From assembly GCA_016932835.1 (NCBI GenBank), contig JAFGCD010000036.1, positions 1 to 46,174 on the forward strand: DNA of 46,174 bases, given 5' to 3'. The notes under the pieces are model-generated. The model did no database searches and was not told the DNA's origin. It worked only from the letters and a program-made list of their open reading frames with translations. Shown piece by piece: positions 25,552 to 35,951 of the stretch (position 1 is its first letter; each line of letters starts with the position of its first letter). The translations under genes and the position numbers were made by a program. The DNA comes from Sedimentisphaerales bacterium (GTDB taxonomy: Bacteria; Planctomycetota; Phycisphaerae; Sedimentisphaerales; Anaerobacaceae).

Positions 25552-27609
25552 CTATTGCGAGTACACTTCGATCATCTGAGCCAATGCCTGGCTGTTCGGC
25601 TGGTTCGGCTTAATGTCGAGAGATACCTGCCATTGTTCGATAGCCTTCTCCGCAAGAGCAGAGTTCTTGGTGCTGCGAGCCTTGACCATATAGGCAACGC
25701 CCAAACCCCTGTGGGCCTCGAAATCCGTATCGTCCAGATCGACAGCAGTAGCGTAATTCTCTATGGCTGAATCGATATCGCCTAACTTCAAATTGCAGTA
25801 CCCAAGGTATTGGTGCGCCTTGCCGTTGGCGGGCTCCCTGGCAATCAAGGTCTCAAGCATATCTCTGGCCTGCTCGAAACGCCCCATCTTAAGGTATCCG
25901 TAACCCACCTTCAGCATGAGCGTCGGATCCGTCTCTGTAAGACTGCCGGTGCTCTCGGCGGCGATCATCGGCTCGTAGTCGCCCGCATCGATAACCTCTC
26001 CGACATTCGCCCCGGCCTGCCCGGCCCCGCCGAACGCCTTGGGAATGCCGTTCTCGCCGTCCGGGCTCAACTCAGCCGGTACGGCCTCCGAACCGTTGAT
26101 AATCCGCGGCGTAATCAAAACGACCAATTCGTTGATGATCTCTGATTCGGTTTTCGACCGGAACAGCCCTTTAACCAGAGGCATATCACCTAAAACCGGG
26201 ACCTTGGCGATGTCGATGCTCGTCTCCCTCTTGCGAAGGCCGCCGATCGCAATCGTCTGCCCGTCCCGGATTAGTGCGGTAGTATCGGCCCGCCGGGCGT
26301 CAACCGTCGGCGCTCCGTCCAGACCCTGGCTCACCAGCATCCCGAACTCGGGAGCTATTTGAAGCTTAATCAGCCCGCCCCTTGCGATATGAGGCGTTAC
26401 TTTAAGCTGAACGCCGACATTCTTGAAATCCGTATAGCTGATCGGGTCTTCCCTCGCGGTCTGCATCATCTCCCTGTAAGGAATCTCACGCACTATCTCG
26501 AAATTAGCCGTCTCGTTGTCCATTACCAGGATACGCGGATTAGCTAAAAGCTTCGACTCGATCTCCTTCTTCAACATGCTCAACGCAAACTCGAAATCGA
26601 CCGCGTCATCCAACAGGCTGAACTTCAGCGTCCCGCCCTGCTGCCTGTCGAAAGAACCGCCGATATATGGCTTGCCCCTCTTGCGAACGTATTGACCCGT
26701 AGGCTCTTGTACTACCGTTGTCTCAGTCTCGGTAATCGCAGGATGCGACTCCGTAGTAGTCTCGGTCTTGTCGGTCCACGTCGTATTGTCCACTACCTCT
26801 GTATCGGTTAGCACCGTCCCCCACGTGCTGACTCGGTAAGTCTCTTGTGTACTCCATTCGGAGCCGTTTACCGGATCGCCTTTTGCTTCCATAACCTTTG
26901 TTACATCATAAGCCGGAGTCGTCTTCGTTGTCGTAGTGGTCTTACCCATCAAGCCGTCGGTTTCATACTCCTGTGTCCTGCCGGCATAGAATGACGAATC
27001 CAGCTTGAAGCCCTCTTCCGACTTTATTTCATATATCTTGACCTCGACGAGGACCTGCTGGGTCTGCTGGTCCACCTGCCGGATGAACTTATCCACCGCC
27101 TTGATCTTCTTCTCGGTATCGGTCACGGCGATATGGCTCGTGCCCTTGTTGAACGCAACGCTGCCCTTATCCGAAACAAACCTCGACAGCGAAGCTGCAA
27201 CCTCGTTGGCGTCGGCGTATGTAATCTGGTAAACCTTCGAGATAAGCTGGTCCTTGGCCAGCGTAATCTCCGAAAGCGCAGTGACGCGAATCATGTTGTC
27301 GGTCGCAACGTAAGTGCAATTGTGAGCAGCGAGGATGTTTGTCAGAGCCTCTTCCAGGGGCACATCCGTTACCTTCGCCGTAACATTCCCCGTAACATCC
27401 GGGCTCGTGATAATATCGACTTTGGCCATATCGGCTAAGTCCATCAGCACCTTGTCGATAGACTCATTCACCCAGGAGCCGGTGATATTCGATTGCAGCG
27501 CCATAGCCGCCTTGCCCGCAGCCAGAACCGAAGCCGGAGGCATCACCAGTGAGATTATCAGAAACATCATAATTGCGGTTCGGCAGTTTTTCTTGCTTGT
27601 CTTGCTCAT
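25552..27609 (-). CDS. secretin (type II/III family) with C-terminal TPR domain
   Basis: 685 residues. A signal peptide (1-31) precedes an STN/N0-type domain (about 45-110, DVPLEEALTNILAAHNCTYV) and an N1/secretin-N segment (about 122-182). The secretin core spans about 185-505, including VEVKIYEI, DSSFYAG, the KLLANPRILVMDNETANF strand, and a terminal VPVLGDMPLVKGLF...ELVVLITPRII. A threonine/glutamate-rich insert (about 216-305) interrupts the core. A glycine-rich linker (510-550) leads to about three TPRs (560-685), not a usual part of secretins. It would form an outer-membrane channel. No GspE/F/G or pilus genes accompany it. A strong GGGAGG site precedes the ATG. The TPR module matches that of the lipoprotein at 11955-12935. 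Confidence 0.92.
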   Translation of the reverse strand: MSKTSKKNCRTAIMMFLIISLVMPPASVLAAGKAAMALQSNITGSWVNESIDKVLMDLADMAKVDIITSPDVTGNVTAKVTDVPLEEALTNILAAHNCTYVATDNMIRVTALSEITLAKDQLISKVYQITYADANEVAASLSRFVSDKGSVAFNKGTSHIAVTDTEKKIKAVDKFIRQVDQQTQQVLVEVKIYEIKSEEGFKLDSSFYAGRTQEYETDGLMGKTTTTTKTTPAYDVTKVMEAKGDPVNGSEWSTQETYRVSTWGTVLTDTEVVDNTTWTDKTETTTESHPAITETETTVVQEPTGQYVRKRGKPYIGGSFDRQQGGTLKFSLLDDAVDFEFALSMLKKEIESKLLANPRILVMDNETANFEIVREIPYREMMQTAREDPISYTDFKNVGVQLKVTPHIARGGLIKLQIAPEFGMLVSQGLDGAPTVDARRADTTALIRDGQTIAIGGLRKRETSIDIAKVPVLGDMPLVKGLFRSKTESEIINELVVLITPRIINGSEAVPAELSPDGENGIPKAFGGAGQAGANVGEVIDAGDYEPMIAAESTGSLTETDPTLMLKVGYGYLKMGRFEQARDMLETLIAREPANGKAHQYLGYCNLKLGDIDSAIENYATAVDLDDTDFEAHRGLGVAYMVKARSTKNSALAEKAIEQWQVSLDIKPNQPNSQALAQMIEVYSQ

Positions 27610-28359
27610 GACAACAACTTCCTCCCTTATTCAGGACTTACCAGTAATGCGCCGTCAATGTTAAATCCATCTTCTGTAACGAATAATAGTCGTGAGGAAA
27701 TTAAAGATTGGCCGCCGGAATCAATTGATAGATTCTTCGCTCTCGTTAATTCGCCAGATCTATTTCTTCCATCAAGACTTACTGCATCTTCCGAGGAGAA
27801 CTCGCGTGAAGGGTTTTCACCAACGCCCCACAGCAGCAGGCTTCATCATCACCACATTCACCAACCATACAAGCATCCCCTCAATTAACGTTACCGTATT
27901 ATACCACTTGCAGCAAAGCTGTTCAAGGAAAAACGCCCTTTCCCTGCGTTTTCCAGGCGCTTTCAGGCAAAAACTATCACCCAGGACTGCCTGATAAATA
28001 CCAACATCTGCTATTATAGGACATCTCCCCCTGCTTCGCCATCTTTAACCGGTTCGGGCCTGCTCTTTTTTGCCTGATTTCCGACCATTCCGGCACGCAT
28101 ACCGATACCAATTCCGGAATCAAGCAGCCCTGCAGGTATGACCGAGGACATCGCCAGGCGGATTTTCCTGGCTATTCCTGCATATTTAGCTTATTCTGGG
28201 GCGAAATTCTGCGTCCCAGAGGCAAACCGGCCCCGGCAGGACCGATTTGCCCCCGCTTTTGGCGAAACAGCCACATGGCTGCCGAAAACGGTAAAAGACC
28301 GTCCTGAATTCCGGACTGCGAGGCAAGCTAACGAGTTTTTGATAATTTGGTGTAAATGG
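27610..28359. other. 750-base gene-free region between the secretin and leuS
   Basis: This divergent intergenic region holds the leftward secretin promoter (27898-27926) with a leader of about 280 bases. To the right is a possible extended -10 promoter for leuS at 28010-28017 (TG-C-TATTAT) with a leader of about 336 bases. The leuS frame stays open back to 28138, but its product there has no resemblance to a LeuRS N-terminus. Short stem-forming pieces such as GCCAGG/CCTGGC near 28152-28171 are present. I recognise no RNA family. Confidence 0.5.
27898..27926 (-). promoter_or_regulatory. promoter for the secretin gene
   Basis: On the minus strand TTGAAC (27921-27926), a 17-base spacer and a perfect TATAAT (27898-27903). 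The start near 27891 gives an unusually long leader of about 280 bases before the secretin ATG. Confidence 0.65.
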
Positions 28360-30915
28360 ATGTGCTCGAAAAAAGGTACCTACGAATTCAATGAAATCGA
28401 AAAGAAATGGCAGCACTTCTGGGCCGACAACAAAACGTTTCGCTCGGAGGACTGCGATACGTCAAGACCCAAGTACTACGTCCTGGACATGTTCCCATAC
28501 CCCAGCGGCCAGGGTCTGCACGTCGGCCATCCCGAAGGCTACACCGCCAGCGATATAGTCGCCAGATACAAGCGAATGAAAGGCTTCAACGTCCTGCATC
28601 CCTTCGGCTGGGACGCCTTCGGCCTGCCCGCAGAGCAATACGCCGTTAAAACCGGAACCTCGCCAGAAATAACCACCCGCAAGAATATCGACAACATGCG
28701 GCGGCAAACAAAGTCGCTCGGCTTCAGCTACGACTGGGACAGAGAGGTCAGCACAACCGACCCGCATTACTACAAGTGGACTCAGTGGATATTCCTCAAG
28801 CTCTTCAACAGCTACTTCGACGAAACCGAAAACAAGGCCAAACCAATCGAGCGGCTCCCCGTACCCGACGGCCTCAGCGAGGAAGAAAGACGCAAATACA
28901 TCGACGACAATCGACTCGCCTATGAAGCCGAGGTCGCCGTAAACTGGTGCCCGGAACTCGGAACGGTCCTGGCAAACGAAGAGGTCGTCGGAGGAGTCAG
29001 CGAGCGGGGAGGCCACCCGGTAATAAGAAAGCCCATGCGCCAGTGGATGCTCCGCATAACAAAGTACGCCGAAAGACTTATCGACGACCTTGCTCAAGTG
29101 GATTGGCCTTACTCGATTAAGAAGCTCCAGACCGACTGGGTCGGAAAGAGCATCGGGGCCGATGTGGATTTCAAGCTCACCGACTTCGACGAGACTATCC
29201 GCGTCTTCACCACCCGACCCGACACCCTCTTCGGAGCGACATATATGGTCCTGGCCCCTGAGCACCCGCTCGTCGATAAGATAACCGCGCCGGACAAGAT
29301 ACATGCCGTCGCCGAGTACCGCGACCAGGCCGCCCGAAAGAGCGACCTCGACCGCACCGACCTGGCCAAGGACAAGACAGGCCAGCCCCTCGGCGCCTTC
29401 GCCGTCAACCCGGTCAACGATGAGAAGATCCCCATCTGGATAAGCGATTATGTCCTGATAAGCTACGGCACCGGCGCAATCATGGCCGTACCGGCACACG
29501 ACGACCGTGACTTCGAATTCGCAACCAAGTTCAACCTGCCGATCATCCCCGTCGTCGAACCGGACGATCCCGAGCAGGCAAAGCTTGTCAGGCAGGTCGA
29601 GATATGCTTTACCGGCGACGGTAAGGCCATCAACAGCGCCCAGTTTGACGGCCTGCCAACGCAGCAGTTCAAGGAGAATATCACAAAATGGCTCGCTGAA
29701 AGGGACCAGGGCTCAAAGTCGGTAAACTACAAGCTCCGCGACTGGCTCTTCAGCCGCCAGCGATACTGGGGCGAGCCCTTCCCCATCCTGCACACGCAGG
29801 ACGGCCGAGTCATCGGCCTGACCGAAGACGACCTGCCCCTGGAGCTGCCGCATATCGAGAACTACAAACCCACAGGGACCGGGGAGCCCCCTCTGGCAAA
29901 CGCCGCCGGCTGGCTTGAAGTAACACTGCCCGACGGAACAAAAGCAAGACGGGAAACCAACACTATGCCCCAGTGGGCCGGAAGCTGCTGGTACTACCTG
30001 CGATACCTTGATCCGCTAAACGACCGCCGGGCATGGAACCCGGAGAAGGAAAAGTACTGGATGCCGGTCGATCTCTATATCGGCGGCGCAGAGCACGCCG
30101 TGCTGCACCTGCTGTACGCCCGATTCTGGCACAAGTTCCTCTACGACCTCGGATACGTCACCACCGCCGAACCGTTCAAAAAGCTCATCAACCAGGGGAT
30201 GATACTCGGCGAAGACGGCCAGAAGATGAGCAAGTCCAGAGGCAATGTAATCAATCCGGACAAGGTAATAGCCGACTACGGCGCCGACTCGATGAGGCTC
30301 TACGAAATGTTCATGGGGCCCCTCGAAGCGATGAAGCCCTGGAGCATGCAGGGAGTCGAGGGAGTCCATAGATTTCTGCAGAAACTCTGGCGGGCGGTTA
30401 TCGACGAGGAGACAGGCCTGCTCGATCCCGCCGTCCGGGACGTCCAGGCCGACGAACCGACGCTTCGACTCCTGAATCAGACCGTCAAAAAAGTCGGCGA
30501 CGACATCGAAACGTTCGGCTTCAACACAGCAATAAGCGCGATGATGATCCTGACAAATCATCTCAGCAGACTCGACGTCAAACCGAAATCCGTCATCGAA
30601 AAGCTGGTCCTGATTCTCGCCCCCCTTGCCCCGCACATCGCCGAGGAACTCTGGCAAAGGCTCGGCCATGACGATACCCTCGCTTATGAGCCCTGGCCGG
30701 CATACGATGAGCAACTCATTAAGGAAAAGGAAATCGAACTGGCGGTTCAGGTAAACGGAAAAATAAAGGATAGAATTGTCGTCTCCGCCGACGCCGACGA
30801 GCAGCAGATAAAAGCCGAAGCCCTGGCAAATGAGAAGGTCGCCGCTGCTATCGCCGGAAAAGAGCCAAGAAAAGTAATCGTCATCAAATCCCGATTGGTC
30901 AACATAGTCGTCTGA
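28360..30915 (+). CDS. leuS: leucine--tRNA ligase
   Basis: 851 residues from ATG 28360. It attaches leucine to tRNA-Leu. The class I motifs are HVGH at 54-57 and KMSKS at 622-626. The opening [14 protein letters not shown] and [16 protein letters not shown] are typical of bacterial LeuRS. The editing domain has [19 protein letters not shown], and [12 protein letters not shown] and the C-terminal VNGKIKDRI complete the pattern. The frame is open from 28138, but the extra 74 residues are not conserved LeuRS sequence, so the later start is chosen despite a weak ribosome site. It heads a tight set with the CYTH gene (5-base gap), lipid kinase, kdsA and radical SAM gene. Confidence 0.97.
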   Translation: MCSKKGTYEFNEIEKKWQHFWADNKTFRSEDCDTSRPKYYVLDMFPYPSGQGLHVGHPEGYTASDIVARYKRMKGFNVLHPFGWDAFGLPAEQYAVKTGTSPEITTRKNIDNMRRQTKSLGFSYDWDREVSTTDPHYYKWTQWIFLKLFNSYFDETENKAKPIERLPVPDGLSEEERRKYIDDNRLAYEAEVAVNWCPELGTVLANEEVVGGVSERGGHPVIRKPMRQWMLRITKYAERLIDDLAQVDWPYSIKKLQTDWVGKSIGADVDFKLTDFDETIRVFTTRPDTLFGATYMVLAPEHPLVDKITAPDKIHAVAEYRDQAARKSDLDRTDLAKDKTGQPLGAFAVNPVNDEKIPIWISDYVLISYGTGAIMAVPAHDDRDFEFATKFNLPIIPVVEPDDPEQAKLVRQVEICFTGDGKAINSAQFDGLPTQQFKENITKWLAERDQGSKSVNYKLRDWLFSRQRYWGEPFPILHTQDGRVIGLTEDDLPLELPHIENYKPTGTGEPPLANAAGWLEVTLPDGTKARRETNTMPQWAGSCWYYLRYLDPLNDRRAWNPEKEKYWMPVDLYIGGAEHAVLHLLYARFWHKFLYDLGYVTTAEPFKKLINQGMILGEDGQKMSKSRGNVINPDKVIADYGADSMRLYEMFMGPLEAMKPWSMQGVEGVHRFLQKLWRAVIDEETGLLDPAVRDVQADEPTLRLLNQTVKKVGDDIETFGFNTAISAMMILTNHLSRLDVKPKSVIEKLVLILAPLAPHIAEELWQRLGHDDTLAYEPWPAYDEQLIKEKEIELAVQVNGKIKDRIVVSADADEQQIKAEALANEKVAAAIAGKEPRKVIVIKSRLVNIVV

Positions 30916-30920
30916 GACGG

Positions 30921-31496
30921 ATGCATAGCTCTATGTGTATCGAAATCGAGGCAAAACTGAAAATCGAATCGCCGCAGCAGACCGAAGCCAGGCTCGTCGA
31001 AATAGGCGCCGAGTTCAAGGCCGAGCAGTCGCAGATCGACCATCACTTCGATAATGACGCCTTCTCAATCAGCAGCAGCGACAGCGCTCTGCGACTCAGG
31101 CTTCAGCATGTCGGCGATGAATTGACTTGCTTTTTAACGTATAAGGGACCGAAGCAGAAAAGTCGCCTTAAGAGACGCCCGGAGATGGAAACCGAAATCA
31201 AAGACCCCGACGCTGTCGAGAAAATTCTGCTCGCGCTTGGCTATAAAAAGAAGCTCACCGTCGAAAAGACCCGGCGTCTCTGGCTTTTGGACAGATGCGA
31301 AGTCGCCGTGGACAACCTGCCGATGCTCGGGGACTTCGTCGAGATTGAAGGCCCAACCGAAGACGAAATCAAGAAAGTCCAGGAAAGGCTCGGCCTGTCC
31401 GATTCGCCTCATATACCGAAAGGCTACGCATCAATGGTGGCCCGCAAACTCGGCAAACTCGGCCGGCGTCAACAGCACGATGAATCCGCTACATGA
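30921..31496 (+). CDS. CYTH-domain protein (class IV adenylate cyclase / triphosphatase family)
   Basis: 191 residues. The CYTH signature EIEAKLKI (E8, E10, K12) opens the triphosphate tunnel. Alternating charged strands follow: LRLRLQ, LTYKGPKQKSRLKRRPEMETEI, KTRRLWLLDRCEVAVDNLPMLG and FVEIEG. The CyaB branch includes adenylate cyclases and the related branches hydrolyse thiamine or inorganic triphosphates, so the substrate is uncertain. The ATG at 30933 is an equally good start. The stop overlaps the lipid kinase start by four bases (ATGA). Confidence 0.88.
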   Translation: MHSSMCIEIEAKLKIESPQQTEARLVEIGAEFKAEQSQIDHHFDNDAFSISSSDSALRLRLQHVGDELTCFLTYKGPKQKSRLKRRPEMETEIKDPDAVEKILLALGYKKKLTVEKTRRLWLLDRCEVAVDNLPMLGDFVEIEGPTEDEIKKVQERLGLSDSPHIPKGYASMVARKLGKLGRRQQHDESAT

Positions 31497-32458
31497 GGAA
31501 CCCCGGCACAACCATGAATCCCCAAGACGGCTATATCGCTTTTATCACGAACCCGAAGTCAGGCTCCTCCAGCAACAAGCCGATCGGTCGGCGTTTCCAG
31601 CAGCACCTCATCCGGAAAGGCTTTGACATCAGGGCCAACCTCACAATGTCCCTCGAACACGCCCGCGGACTGGCCTCAGCCGCATCGAACGACCCGGACT
31701 GCATCCTGGTTGTCGCTGTCGGAGGCGACGGCACTATCAGGGAAATCGCCCACGGACTCGAAGGAAGTGACAAGCCGCTGCTCATGGTCGCACAGGGAAC
31801 GGAAAACCTACTCGCAAGCGAAATGGGCTTCGACGAAAAACTGCAAACGCTAATCACAACCTTCGACGCCGGATACACAAAACCGCTGGACCTGGGCAAT
31901 ACCAACGGCAGGTGCTTCACTTCCGTTGCCGGTTTCGGTTTCGACGGCCAGGTCGTAAACAGGGTTCATCGCCGACGCACCGGACACATCACGCATCTCG
32001 ACTACTTCTGGCCGATCTGGAGAAGCTTCTGGGAATACAAGTTCAGGCCCATGAAGGTCGTCGTGGACGGAGAAGAAATCTACGACGGCCCATGCCTTGT
32101 CTTTGTCGGCAACATCTCAAGGTATTCGGTAGGACTGAAAATACTCGAAGACGCCGACTTCAGCGACGGCCTGCTCGACTGCGCCGTTTACAAATGCGCA
32201 TCACGACCGCACCTTGCCAGGCACTCGGCACTGACCCTCTTCAAAGGCCACTCCAAAAGCGGCGACGTAATCTACCGGCAGGGCAAGGACATACATATCA
32301 CATCCGAACATAACGACATCTTCACCCAGATTGACGGTGACCCCGGCCCGCCCCTGCCCGCGCACCTGACCGTCATACCACATGCACTGAACATAATGGT
32401 CCCCGAAGGCGCCAAGCCCGCCGGGATTAAAACCAGAATTGCAAGACTAATGGGATAA
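31493..32458 (+). CDS. diacylglycerol-kinase-like lipid kinase
   Basis: 321 residues. The DAGK catalytic fold is shown by NPKSG (20-24), the ATP-binding VVAVGGDGTIREIAHGL with GGDGT at 77-81, and AQGTENLLASEMG, followed by a beta-rich C-terminal domain (FVGNISRYSVGLKILEDADFSDGLLD). Members phosphorylate diacylglycerol, sphingosine or related lipids, and the acceptor cannot be predicted. In TENLLAS a glutamate stands where many members have TxN(D/A) patterns, which may be minor. It overlaps the CYTH gene by four bases, and kdsA follows after 71 bases. Confidence 0.9.
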   Translation: MRNPGTTMNPQDGYIAFITNPKSGSSSNKPIGRRFQQHLIRKGFDIRANLTMSLEHARGLASAASNDPDCILVVAVGGDGTIREIAHGLEGSDKPLLMVAQGTENLLASEMGFDEKLQTLITTFDAGYTKPLDLGNTNGRCFTSVAGFGFDGQVVNRVHRRRTGHITHLDYFWPIWRSFWEYKFRPMKVVVDGEEIYDGPCLVFVGNISRYSVGLKILEDADFSDGLLDCAVYKCASRPHLARHSALTLFKGHSKSGDVIYRQGKDIHITSEHNDIFTQIDGDPGPPLPAHLTVIPHALNIMVPEGAKPAGIKTRIARLMG

Positions 32459-32529
32459 CGATAGACTATAGAGCGCCTTGAAATAGGCTGGAAATCTTCG
32501 AATCAGAAACATAAACTGGCGCGATAAAA

Positions 32530-33354
<825 letters not shown>

Positions 33355-33360
33355 CCGAAC

Positions 33361-34293
33361 ATGTCCCAAGACTACAAGTATCTCTATGGTCCCGTGCCTT
33401 CACGAAGGCTCGGACGAAGCCTCGGAGTCGATATCGTCCCCCACAAAATCTGCACCCTGAACTGTATTTACTGCCAGCTTGGCAGCAACCCGCAAACAAC
33501 GATCGAACGCAGCGAATATATCAGCATCGCCGATGTCATCGCGGAACTGTCCGAAAAAGTGAAAAAAGGCTGCGACGCAGATTACATCACCATCGCAGGC
33601 TCGGGCGAACCTACCCTCAATTCTGAACTCGGCACGCTCCTCAAAGCCGTAAAAAAAATGACCGAAATTCCCGTAACCATTCTGACCAACGGCACGCTTT
33701 TTTACAGAGAAGACGTCCGAGCGGACTGCGCCGACGCCGACGTTGTTATGCCCTCGCTCGACGCCGGTGACGAGCAGACTTTCCGCACGATTAACCGCCC
33801 GCACAACGATATTAGCATAGAAAAGCTTGTATCGGGGCTCTGTGAGTTCCGAAAGACCTTCAGCGGGCAGATATGGCTCGAGGTTTTCCTGGTGGGAAAA
33901 CTGAACACCAATGCCAAACAAATTGCTCGCATCAAGGGCCTGATAGAGCGAATTGCTCCCGACAAAGTCCATCTCAATACTGCCGTCCGCCCTACCGCCG
34001 AACTCAATGTCGCCAAAGTCACGAGATCAAGCCTCCGGGCAATCGCCGTTCAACTCGGCGACTCGGCCGAGGTCATCGCCGATTTCTCGTCAATCGAACA
34101 ACCCGAGCAGTTGGAGATTACCGCAGAACAGGTGTTTTCAATGCTGAAACGCAGGCCTTGTTCCGTCTCGGACATATCAGCAGGACTGGCAATCCCACCC
34201 AATCTCGTAATCAAGCACCTGACACATCTCCAACAACGGGGACTCGTCGAATCCTATCACACCGAGCAGACGCTCTTCTTCAGAGCACTGTAA
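33361..34293 (+). CDS. radical SAM protein with C-terminal winged-helix segment
   Basis: 310 residues. The cluster motif is C31, C35, C38 (CTLNCIYC). LYGPVPSRRLGRSLGVD upstream of it and IAGSGEPTLN after it are typical of the COG0731-type family, related to wyosine-tRNA enzymes and often poorly characterised in bacteria. Residues about 240-310 look like a winged helix (VFSMLKRRPCSVSDISAGL, then VIKHLTHLQQRGLVESY), suggesting nucleic-acid or partner binding. Function is not assigned. It ends the leuS-led gene set. Confidence 0.88.
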   Translation: MSQDYKYLYGPVPSRRLGRSLGVDIVPHKICTLNCIYCQLGSNPQTTIERSEYISIADVIAELSEKVKKGCDADYITIAGSGEPTLNSELGTLLKAVKKMTEIPVTILTNGTLFYREDVRADCADADVVMPSLDAGDEQTFRTINRPHNDISIEKLVSGLCEFRKTFSGQIWLEVFLVGKLNTNAKQIARIKGLIERIAPDKVHLNTAVRPTAELNVAKVTRSSLRAIAVQLGDSAEVIADFSSIEQPEQLEITAEQVFSMLKRRPCSVSDISAGLAIPPNLVIKHLTHLQQRGLVESYHTEQTLFFRAL

Positions 34294-34352
34294 ATCAGCC
34301 GTACACCAATCATAAAAGGCTCATGATCAGCTTGGCATTTTTGCCTTAAATC

Positions 34353-34398
34353 TGCGAATATTCGCATCCTATTTTGTAAAGCCGGACGTAATATTCGC
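34353..34398. promoter_or_regulatory. 14-bp palindrome plus related half-site (candidate operator)
   Basis: TGCGAATATTCGCA (34353-34366) is a perfect palindrome. The nine bases AATATTCGC recur 33 bases further on (34390-34398), close to three helical turns. The pair lies in the 219-base gap before the small gene at 34513. The remainder of that gap shows no gene. Confidence 0.4.
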
Positions 34399-34512
34399 CG
34401 ATAAAAGTCTTGTGGCGTTTTCTTAAGCAATGATTTTATCGCCTCATTGAATGCAGCGATGTCGGCGTAACCTTCGGCCCGTTGCCATTGTCAAGATAGA
34501 ACAGAACTTGCA

Positions 34513-34752
34513 ATGAACAGCATTAAGCGACAACTCGTCTTGAACAAAGGGGCCGAAAAGTTCATCTTCAGGTACGAACCGGGACACGAAGACGACCTTC
34601 TCGACGCGCTTATCGCAAACGCAAAAGACAGCCGGACAACTCTCGATTGGTTCGATGCTGCCGTATTGAGTTTCAAGCTAACCCAGTCGCTGATCGGCCA
34701 GGCCGACCAGCTGCTCGGAGAGAATTACGATGCGCAGATGCCGGCTAATTAG
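34513..34752 (+). CDS. small protein of unknown function
   Basis: 79 residues, no cysteine. It has an N-terminal beta-like KRQLVLNKGAEKFIFRY stretch, then DDLLDALIANAKD and SFKLTQSLIGQADQLL, which look helical. No signal peptide or membrane span. It resembles the small conserved proteins of no known role often found in planctomycete genomes, but I cannot name the family. It is 99 bases before the Xer-type recombinase, on the same strand, so could be co-transcribed. The ribosome site is weak (AGAAC). Confidence 0.6.
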   Translation: MNSIKRQLVLNKGAEKFIFRYEPGHEDDLLDALIANAKDSRTTLDWFDAAVLSFKLTQSLIGQADQLLGENYDAQMPAN

Positions 34753-34851
34753 TCGCACTGCGCCTGCAAGTAATAGCAGGATAATTAAGGAAGAAAAGAG
34801 TCTTTGAGAAGTAACGAAAACCTGATCACAAAATTTGGCGGATAGGATATT

Positions 34852-35871
34852 ATGGAACAAAACACGGTAATGCAAAAGTTTTTGGACTATTTGAAATTCG
34901 AGAAGAGATTCTCCGAGCATACTGCTAAGTGTTATGGCGCCGACCTCGGACAATTCGGTCAATTCCTTGTCGATACGTTCGGCGGCCGTCACGATAACGA
35001 CGCAATCGGAATGCCCCACGAGCACGGCGGCACCGCAACCGCCGTCGCTACGCAAACGGCCACTCAACTCGACCATCTGCTCCTTACAGCAGATGTCAAT
35101 GCAATCAGGGCGTATCTCGCTTTCCTTAACGAGAAAGATTACTCCAAGGCTACAATCGCCCGCAAGCTGGCCACGCTGCGAAGCTTCTACAAGTTCCTCG
35201 TGAGGAGGAATGAGATCGCCGACAACCCGGTCGTCTCCGTCAGAACACCAAAGCAGGACAAGAAGCTCCCCCGCTTCCTCGAGTACGAAGAAGTCAAAAG
35301 GCTCCTTGAAACCCCCCCAATGAACACCTGGCTCGGAGCCAGAGACAGGGCTATCCTCGAAACACTTTACAGCACAGGCATAAGAGTCAGCGAACTCGTA
35401 GCCTTGAACATGGATGACATCGATTTCCTCGGAGAAGTCGTACACGTCAGGGGCAAGGGCAAGAAAGAGAGAATTGCGCCGATCAGTTCTTCGGCACTGC
35501 AGGTAATTCAGCACTACATGGAGTATAGAAACAAACGCGCACAGACCAACAACAACTTCGATTCCAGAGTGCTCTTCGTCAACAAGCACGGCCGCCGGCT
35601 AAGCACCAGAAGTGTACGCCGCAAAATGGACAAATACCTCAAAATGGCCGGCCTGGACCCATCCATCAGCCCGCACACCCTCAGACACAGCTTCGCAACA
35701 CACATGCTTAATAAGGGAGCCGACCTGCGAAGCGTACAGGAATTGCTCGGGCACCAGTCGCTATCCACTACACAGGTTTATACGCACCTCAGCACATCGA
35801 AAATCAAAGAGATATATCAAAGCGCGCACCCGAGGGAAGCCGGTGGCCGCCCGAATCCATTAGACAATTAG
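34852..35871 (+). CDS. XerC/XerD-type tyrosine recombinase
   Basis: 339 residues. The catalytic set is complete: R178 in STGIRVSEL, K203, H275 and R278 in HTLRHSFATHML, H301 in LGHQS, and nucleophile Y310 in TTQVYTHL. The N-terminal core-binding domain is present (1-125), but residues about 44-78 are an extra Thr/Ala/His-rich insert not usual in XerC/D (about 300 residues). The housekeeping role is resolution of chromosome dimers at dif. Nothing marks it as phage- or integron-borne, and there are no attachment-site repeats nearby. I cannot tell C from D type. A strong terminator follows. Confidence 0.93.
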   Translation: MEQNTVMQKFLDYLKFEKRFSEHTAKCYGADLGQFGQFLVDTFGGRHDNDAIGMPHEHGGTATAVATQTATQLDHLLLTADVNAIRAYLAFLNEKDYSKATIARKLATLRSFYKFLVRRNEIADNPVVSVRTPKQDKKLPRFLEYEEVKRLLETPPMNTWLGARDRAILETLYSTGIRVSELVALNMDDIDFLGEVVHVRGKGKKERIAPISSSALQVIQHYMEYRNKRAQTNNNFDSRVLFVNKHGRRLSTRSVRRKMDKYLKMAGLDPSISPHTLRHSFATHMLNKGADLRSVQELLGHQSLSTTQVYTHLSTSKIKEIYQSAHPREAGGRPNPLDN

Positions 35872-35890
35872 ACTTCCAAAGAACCTGACG

Positions 35891-35925
35891 AAAAAGGGCC
35901 GCTCATATAAGAACGGCCCTTTTTT
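35891..35925. terminator. bidirectional intrinsic terminator
   Basis: AAAAAGGGCCG (35891-35901) pairs with CGGCCCTTTTT (35914-35924) around a 12-base loop. The U-tract is present on both strands, so it can end the recombinase transcript (plus) and the VTC-DUF4956-HlyD transcript (minus), which converge here. Confidence 0.88.
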
Positions 35926-35951
35926 ATTAGTTCGTTTTGTCTTAATAGCTG

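Noticed and set aside
28138..28359. N-terminal extension of leuS
   Set aside because: The 74 extra residues look unlike any LeuRS N-terminus, while [14 protein letters not shown] right after 28360 matches the family start.
34852..35871. Integrative element or integron around the Xer-type recombinase
   Set aside because: No tRNA target, direct repeats, cargo genes or gene cassettes accompany it. It looks like a housekeeping Xer protein.
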